Below, piece by piece: positions 7,701 to 9,580 of a stretch of DNA of 9,580 bases (the stretch's first letter is position 1; each line of letters starts with the position of its first letter). The notes beneath the pieces are model-generated. The model did not search any database. It was not told the DNA's origin and saw nothing but the letters and a program-made list of their open reading frames with translations. Source of the stretch: an uncultured Alphaproteobacteria bacterium (GTDB lineage: Bacteria; Pseudomonadota; Alphaproteobacteria; Rhizobiales; Hyphomicrobiaceae); assembly GCA_937950105.1 (NCBI GenBank), contig CALFEM010000339.1, forward strand, positions 1 through 9,580. Reading direction: 5' to 3'. The translations under genes were made by a program, and so were the position numbers.

Positions 7701-7991
7701 TTCGACGAAGCGGCCGTCACCATCGTTCGCCGCGCCGCGCACGAGATCGGCCTCGATCCGCTACCGGCGCCAACCGGAAGCGAGCGCGGCAGGGAGCCCG
7801 CCGCAGCAGTGCCCGACGACTATGCCGCCTACCGTGGCCGCGTCGAGGAAGCGGCGGTCGAGATCGTCAGGCCCGGGGCGGGGGCCCGCCCGACGTCGGG
7901 CGCCTCCGCCGGTACAGCTCCGGCGTCCGGCGACGGCGCTGACGGCACCACCCCCGTGCGGCGCTTTCTCAAGGCGCTGACCGGCGCCTGA
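4719..7991 (+). CDS. Large Ala/Pro-rich protein with two helix-hairpin-helix modules, function unknown
   Basis: A 1090-aa protein of unknown function. The N-terminus (about 1-75) is helical, with a short charged coil (LSAERERLEAFL) and two aromatic repeats, RHPAWSAW (25-32) and RDPVFAAW (58-65). Two related modules follow, at about 174-238 and 572-637. Each starts DDL..IRG, continues with (F/Y)AEIA and ends WIEQAAV. They resemble the HhH (DUF4332-like) module fused to rhizobial ribosomal protein L21 and NuoE. A third aromatic repeat, RDPAFAIW, lies at 663-670. The rest is long, low-complexity Ala/Pro-rich linker, very poor in Lys and with a single Cys (473). Near the C-terminus are a short coil (LQAISERLQALERDLATL, 907-924) and two similar helices with EAAV.IV (about 998 and 1044), ending VRRFLKALTGA. 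No signal peptide or convincing membrane helix is seen. An in-frame ATG at 4623 would add 32 residues; 4719 is preferred because the conserved-looking region starts there. The HhH modules suggest nucleic-acid or protein binding, but this is inference. Confidence 0.85.
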   Translation: MTIDLQSHIGRLSAERERLEAFLGRHPAWSAWRGALARGLTGKTLQAHRDNVEQVLARDPVFAAWQALTAAIASLDEIQAGLPQTKAAEPSREPMPEARSAATQNPAANRPSRAAPMTSAAAPPPTLREVQRVALTLRGAPVSVETGSATIHAGPPEPWRSAVAPGGGEQGSGDDLTRIRGIDRRLADALTARGIRSFAEIASFTAADVRTLTAALGLGRRINAENWIEQAAVIVARDAAAKARADAIAADIARRLVVSAAAPGLDLSGAAALTPTTAPVPPEGAAAAMPHASIALVEAAARAAEPPDKPSPAAANDLPSIIRAAAARIAAPATQASSHAVAAAAPEATATQPQQLPLPSAIPIATAVNRAAAAIVAAIAANAATALATVSEEPHLPAEVALFEADLSPAEAAADAGNGGSQTPTPSRGEEPLRDDAAAAPSAVTVPPLPVDRPAADELVSSLRANDGPPADCVPDEPPAVIAATIAGAAAPALPASAVTDTVAYEHAEDTSGTRAAPDAIREGVSPAEAGVTTTATDTAAALDPAPAEAPALVSATKSEQTQSEAPSAAPDDLLAIRGLGPLAADVLAGLGVRRYAEIAAWSASDIARVRAALDSAPGPIRDGWIEQAAVLATGRLTAHAAHRLATGTEPPLAARPERDTERDPAFAIWLARHTSELPIPRAEPAPAARVEPDVPAPVSASSPSAPPEAAAADAHPASAPPTRDASPVDVPNAHVVPPETLDEPVDRSSTSAEAQPVAALSPPVPSPGQAAATVAADAMTSGDTAAAGVTTVPAPTQPANAPASVPMRAQVATFTAVEEATAPQPHASPIPAPPPDQPATAASAGSDAASVAAGNGHAPPVPPPLPASAVADATARIAAVTRPPVFENTIHIGPQAAPAAGAASPLQAISERLQALERDLATLDIVPLAPPQPRRSQIAGPSPKSAPPASAGAGTGAGLAEHSTEAAEQVPASSAEPPAGPEVAPMADDVAVHFDEAAVTIVRRAAHEIGLDPLPAPTGSERGREPAAAVPDDYAAYRGRVEEAAVEIVRPGAGARPTSGASAGTAPASGDGADGTTPVRRFLKALTGA
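5238..5432 (+). other. First helix-hairpin-helix module within the large protein
   Basis: This encodes residues about 174-238. The segment begins DDLTRIRGIDRRLADAL, has the helix pair around SFAEIASFTAADV, and ends ENWIEQAAVIVARD. The hairpin turn reads RGID, lacking the second glycine of a canonical GxG hairpin. It is about 398 residues upstream of the second copy. Confidence 0.75.
6432..6629 (+). other. Second helix-hairpin-helix module within the large protein
   Basis: This encodes residues about 572-637. It begins DDLLAIRGLGPLAADVL, then RYAEIAAWSASDI and DGWIEQAAVLATGRL. The hairpin turn is a canonical GLG. It matches the first copy at DDL, IRG, AEIA and WIEQAAV. The DNA for the WIEQAAV part (6591-6611) is identical to 5397-5417. 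Confidence 0.75.
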
Positions 7992-8096
7992 CGCCCGGAG
8001 GCGGCTGGCAACCACGCCCCGATCTTCGCCGAAATGCCAACTCATCGAGCGGCGCCGTTCGGCCGTAGTGTGTCCCGCCGCACGGCATGTGAAAGC

Positions 8097-8118
8097 CGCG
8101 CAAAATGCGGTTTGCGCG
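8097..8118. promoter_or_regulatory. Inverted-repeat operator candidate upstream of mcd
   Basis: Perfect eight-base arms CGCGCAAA (8097-8104) and TTTGCGCG (8111-8118) flank a six-base spacer, about 88 bases before the mcd start. Such a symmetric site between genes suggests a dimeric repressor or activator. The arms contain GCAAA/TTTGC; I recall TTTGC/GCAAA elements in sites of RamB/ScfR-type acyl-CoA-responsive regulators, but the spacing here differs and the link is speculative. The right arm overlaps a possible -35 (TTGCGC, 8112-8117). Confidence 0.45.
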
Positions 8119-8139
8119 TACCGCCGCTGTCATTATTGT
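8112..8139 (+). promoter_or_regulatory. Possible sigma-70-type promoter for mcd
   Basis: TTGCGC (8112-8117) and TATTGT (8134-8139) are separated by 16 bases and lie in the only AT-richer patch of the gap before mcd. Both hexamers match the consensus only partly. The overlap with the inverted repeat would allow regulation by occlusion. Confidence 0.25.
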
Positions 8140-8192
8140 GCAGAGCAACGAAACCAGTCCGGCCGGTTGCACGGCCGCCTTTGACGACCTTC

Positions 8193-8198
8193 AGGAGA
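8193..8198 (+). promoter_or_regulatory. Shine-Dalgarno for mcd
   Basis: AGGAGA lies seven bases before the ATG at 8206, the clearest ribosome-binding site in the window. It decides the start of the truncated dehydrogenase gene. Confidence 0.8.
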
Positions 8199-8205
8199 TC
8201 CGCCG

Positions 8206-9530
8206 ATGACGCTCGCCCAGATGAAACCCGCCTCGGACATTCTCGCCGAAGGGTCCGAACGGCTCATCGAACGGGTCGGCGGGGTCGTCGACGCGGCCGA
8301 GCGCGTGCTCGTCGCCGCCAAGGCCGGCGTGCGGGTGAAGGTTCAGGAGGCCGGCGGCATCGACGCCGCCCAGCATGTCACGCACGGCCTCGCCTGGCTC
8401 GCGACCACCGTCGAGGGCATCCGCCAGATGCAGCACTGGGCCGCGAAGCTCCACGCCGAGGGTCGCTTCCACGAAATCGAGAAGCTGCTGCTGATCGCCG
8501 CCGCCGCCGAATACGGCGCGCAGATTTCGGGCGGCATTCCGATGAGCCAGGTGGAGATCATCCGTCCCGAGGCGATGGGCGTCTCGAAGTCCGACATCCG
8601 CCGCTACGAGGACGCCGTCGCCGATGTCGTCGCGGCCGGCAGCACCGATGCCGTCAAGGCGCGTCTCGCCGAACTCATCAAGGACATGCAGGGTGCCACC
8701 ACGTTCGGTGACTCGGGTCTCGACGAGACGCATGCCGAAATCCACGAGCAGATGCGCAAGTTCTCCGAGGCCGAGGTCGTGCCGCACGCGCACGAGTGGC
8801 ATCTGAAGAACGAATACATCCCGATGGAGATCGTGCAGAAGGTGGCCGAACTCGGCGTGTTCGGGCTGACGCTGCCGGAGGAGTACGGCGGCATGGCGCT
8901 CGGCAAGGAGAGCATGTGCATCGTCTCCGAGGAGCTGTCGCGCGGCTATATCGGCGTCGGCTCGCTCGGCACCCGCTCGGAGATCGCCGGCGAGCTGATC
9001 CTCAACAACGGCACCGAGGAGCAGAAGGCGAAGTACCTGCCGAAGATCGCCACCGGTGAAATTCTCCCCACCGCCGTCTTCACCGAGCCGAACACCGGCT
9101 CCGACCTCGCCTCGCTCAGGACGCGCGCGGTGAAGGAGGGCGACACCTACAGAGTGACAGGCCAGAAGACCTGGATCACGCATCCCGTCCGCGCCGACGT
9201 GATGACGCTGCTCGTTCGCACCAACCCGAAAGAGAAGGGCTACAAGGGCCTCTACATGCTGCTCGCCGAGAAGCCGCGCGGCGACGATGCCAACCCGTTC
9301 CCGGCCGAGGGCATGACGGGCGGCGAAATCCACGTGCTCGGCTATCGCGGCATGAAGGAATACGACATCTCGTTCGACGGCTTCACGGTGCCGGCGGAGA
9401 ACCTGCTCGGCGGCGAGGAAGGCCAGGGCTTCAAGCAGCTCATGAATACGTTCGAGGCCGCGCGCATCCAGACCGCCGCGCGCGCCGTCGGCGTGGCGCA
9501 GTGCGCGATGGACCTCGCGCTGAAGTATGC
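8206..9530 (+). CDS. mcd: Methylsuccinyl-CoA dehydrogenase, 3' truncated
   Basis: An FAD-dependent acyl-CoA dehydrogenase that oxidises (2S)-methylsuccinyl-CoA to mesaconyl-CoA in the ethylmalonyl-CoA pathway, the route for assimilating acetyl-CoA in bacteria without isocitrate lyase. The contig keeps 441 codons of an expected 550 or so. Residues 1-175 are the extra N-terminal region that separates this enzyme from ordinary acyl-CoA dehydrogenases, with HGLAWLATTVEGIRQM (60-75) and GGIPMSQVEIIRP. The dehydrogenase core follows: VFTEPNTGSDLASL (291-304) and GQKTWITH (319-326) in the flavin/substrate region, then YRGMKEYDISFDGF and FEAARIQTAARAVG leading into the C-terminal helical domain, most of which is missing. 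The ATG at 8206 has AGGAGA seven bases upstream. The open frame continues without a stop into the adapter at 9531. The missing C-terminus prevents a check of all active-site residues. A paralogous acyl-CoA dehydrogenase is the main alternative, but the N-terminal region favours Mcd. Confidence 0.85.
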
Positions 9531-9580
9531 AGATCGGAAGAGCACACGTCTGAACTCCAGTCACTTAGGCATCTCGTATG
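9531..9580 (+). other. Illumina TruSeq index adapter remnant (right contig end)
   Basis: This is not genomic DNA. The block begins AGATCGGAAGAGCACACGTC, continues with TGAACTCCAGTCAC, the index TTAGGC, and ATCTCGTATG, the start of the P7 tail. It is the reverse complement of the left-end block, extended by four bases. It interrupts mcd. Confidence 0.98.

Noticed and set aside
3498..8045. The 10-mer AATGCCAACT upstream of both the EamA gene and mcd as a shared operator
   Set aside because: Ten-base repeats are expected by chance many times in 9.5 kb, and the flanks do not match.
8191..9564. A 457-codon open frame on the minus strand opposite mcd, starting with MTGVQTCALPI
   Set aside because: Its start lies in the adapter and it is antisense to a clearly conserved dehydrogenase; it is a high-GC shadow with an artefactual N-terminus.
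1..9576. 46-bp perfect terminal inverted repeats suggesting a transposon or linear replicon
   Set aside because: The repeats are sequencing adapter, and there is no transposase or telomere-related gene.

Overview
The window is a complete short contig, not an interior slice of a chromosome. Both ends are Illumina TruSeq index adapter sequence (bases 1-46 and 9531-9580), so genomic DNA runs only from about 47 to 9530. The insert is GC-rich and densely coding, with the strong third-position G/C bias that makes long spurious antisense frames. The gene families (an alphaproteobacterial-type FolC tail, a rhizobial-type YihY protein, a helix-hairpin-helix module like that fused to rhizobial L21/NuoE proteins, and methylsuccinyl-CoA dehydrogenase of the ethylmalonyl-CoA pathway) point to Alphaproteobacteria, most likely Hyphomicrobiales (Rhizobiales). 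A genus cannot be named from what is visible.

Layout. The left block is on the + strand: the 3' end of folC (folate polyglutamylation), a palindromic repeat in the gap, proB (glutamate 5-kinase, first step of proline synthesis), then a voltage-gated-type potassium channel with a zinc-ribbon tail that starts directly at the proB stop. A gap of about 112 bp with two palindromes separates the channel from a convergent YihY/BrkB membrane protein on the - strand. A divergent gap of 275 bp leads to an EamA/DMT-family exporter (+). After a 117-bp gap comes a very large Ala/Pro-rich protein (1090 aa) with two helix-hairpin-helix modules in otherwise disordered-looking sequence. A 214-bp gap with a perfect 8-bp inverted repeat precedes mcd, methylsuccinyl-CoA dehydrogenase, which the contig end cuts off.

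How the genes fit together. proB and the channel look like a translationally coupled pair; proline and K+ are both osmolytes, so a shared osmoadaptation role is a reasonable but unproven idea. The remaining genes look like ordinary neighbouring chromosomal genes. No RNA gene, transposon, CRISPR array or phage gene was seen, and no stretch over 300 bases lacks a gene. I see no clear new multi-gene system. The least explained element is the double-HhH, Ala/Pro-rich protein. Next in interest are the channel's zinc-ribbon tail and the operator-like repeat before mcd.
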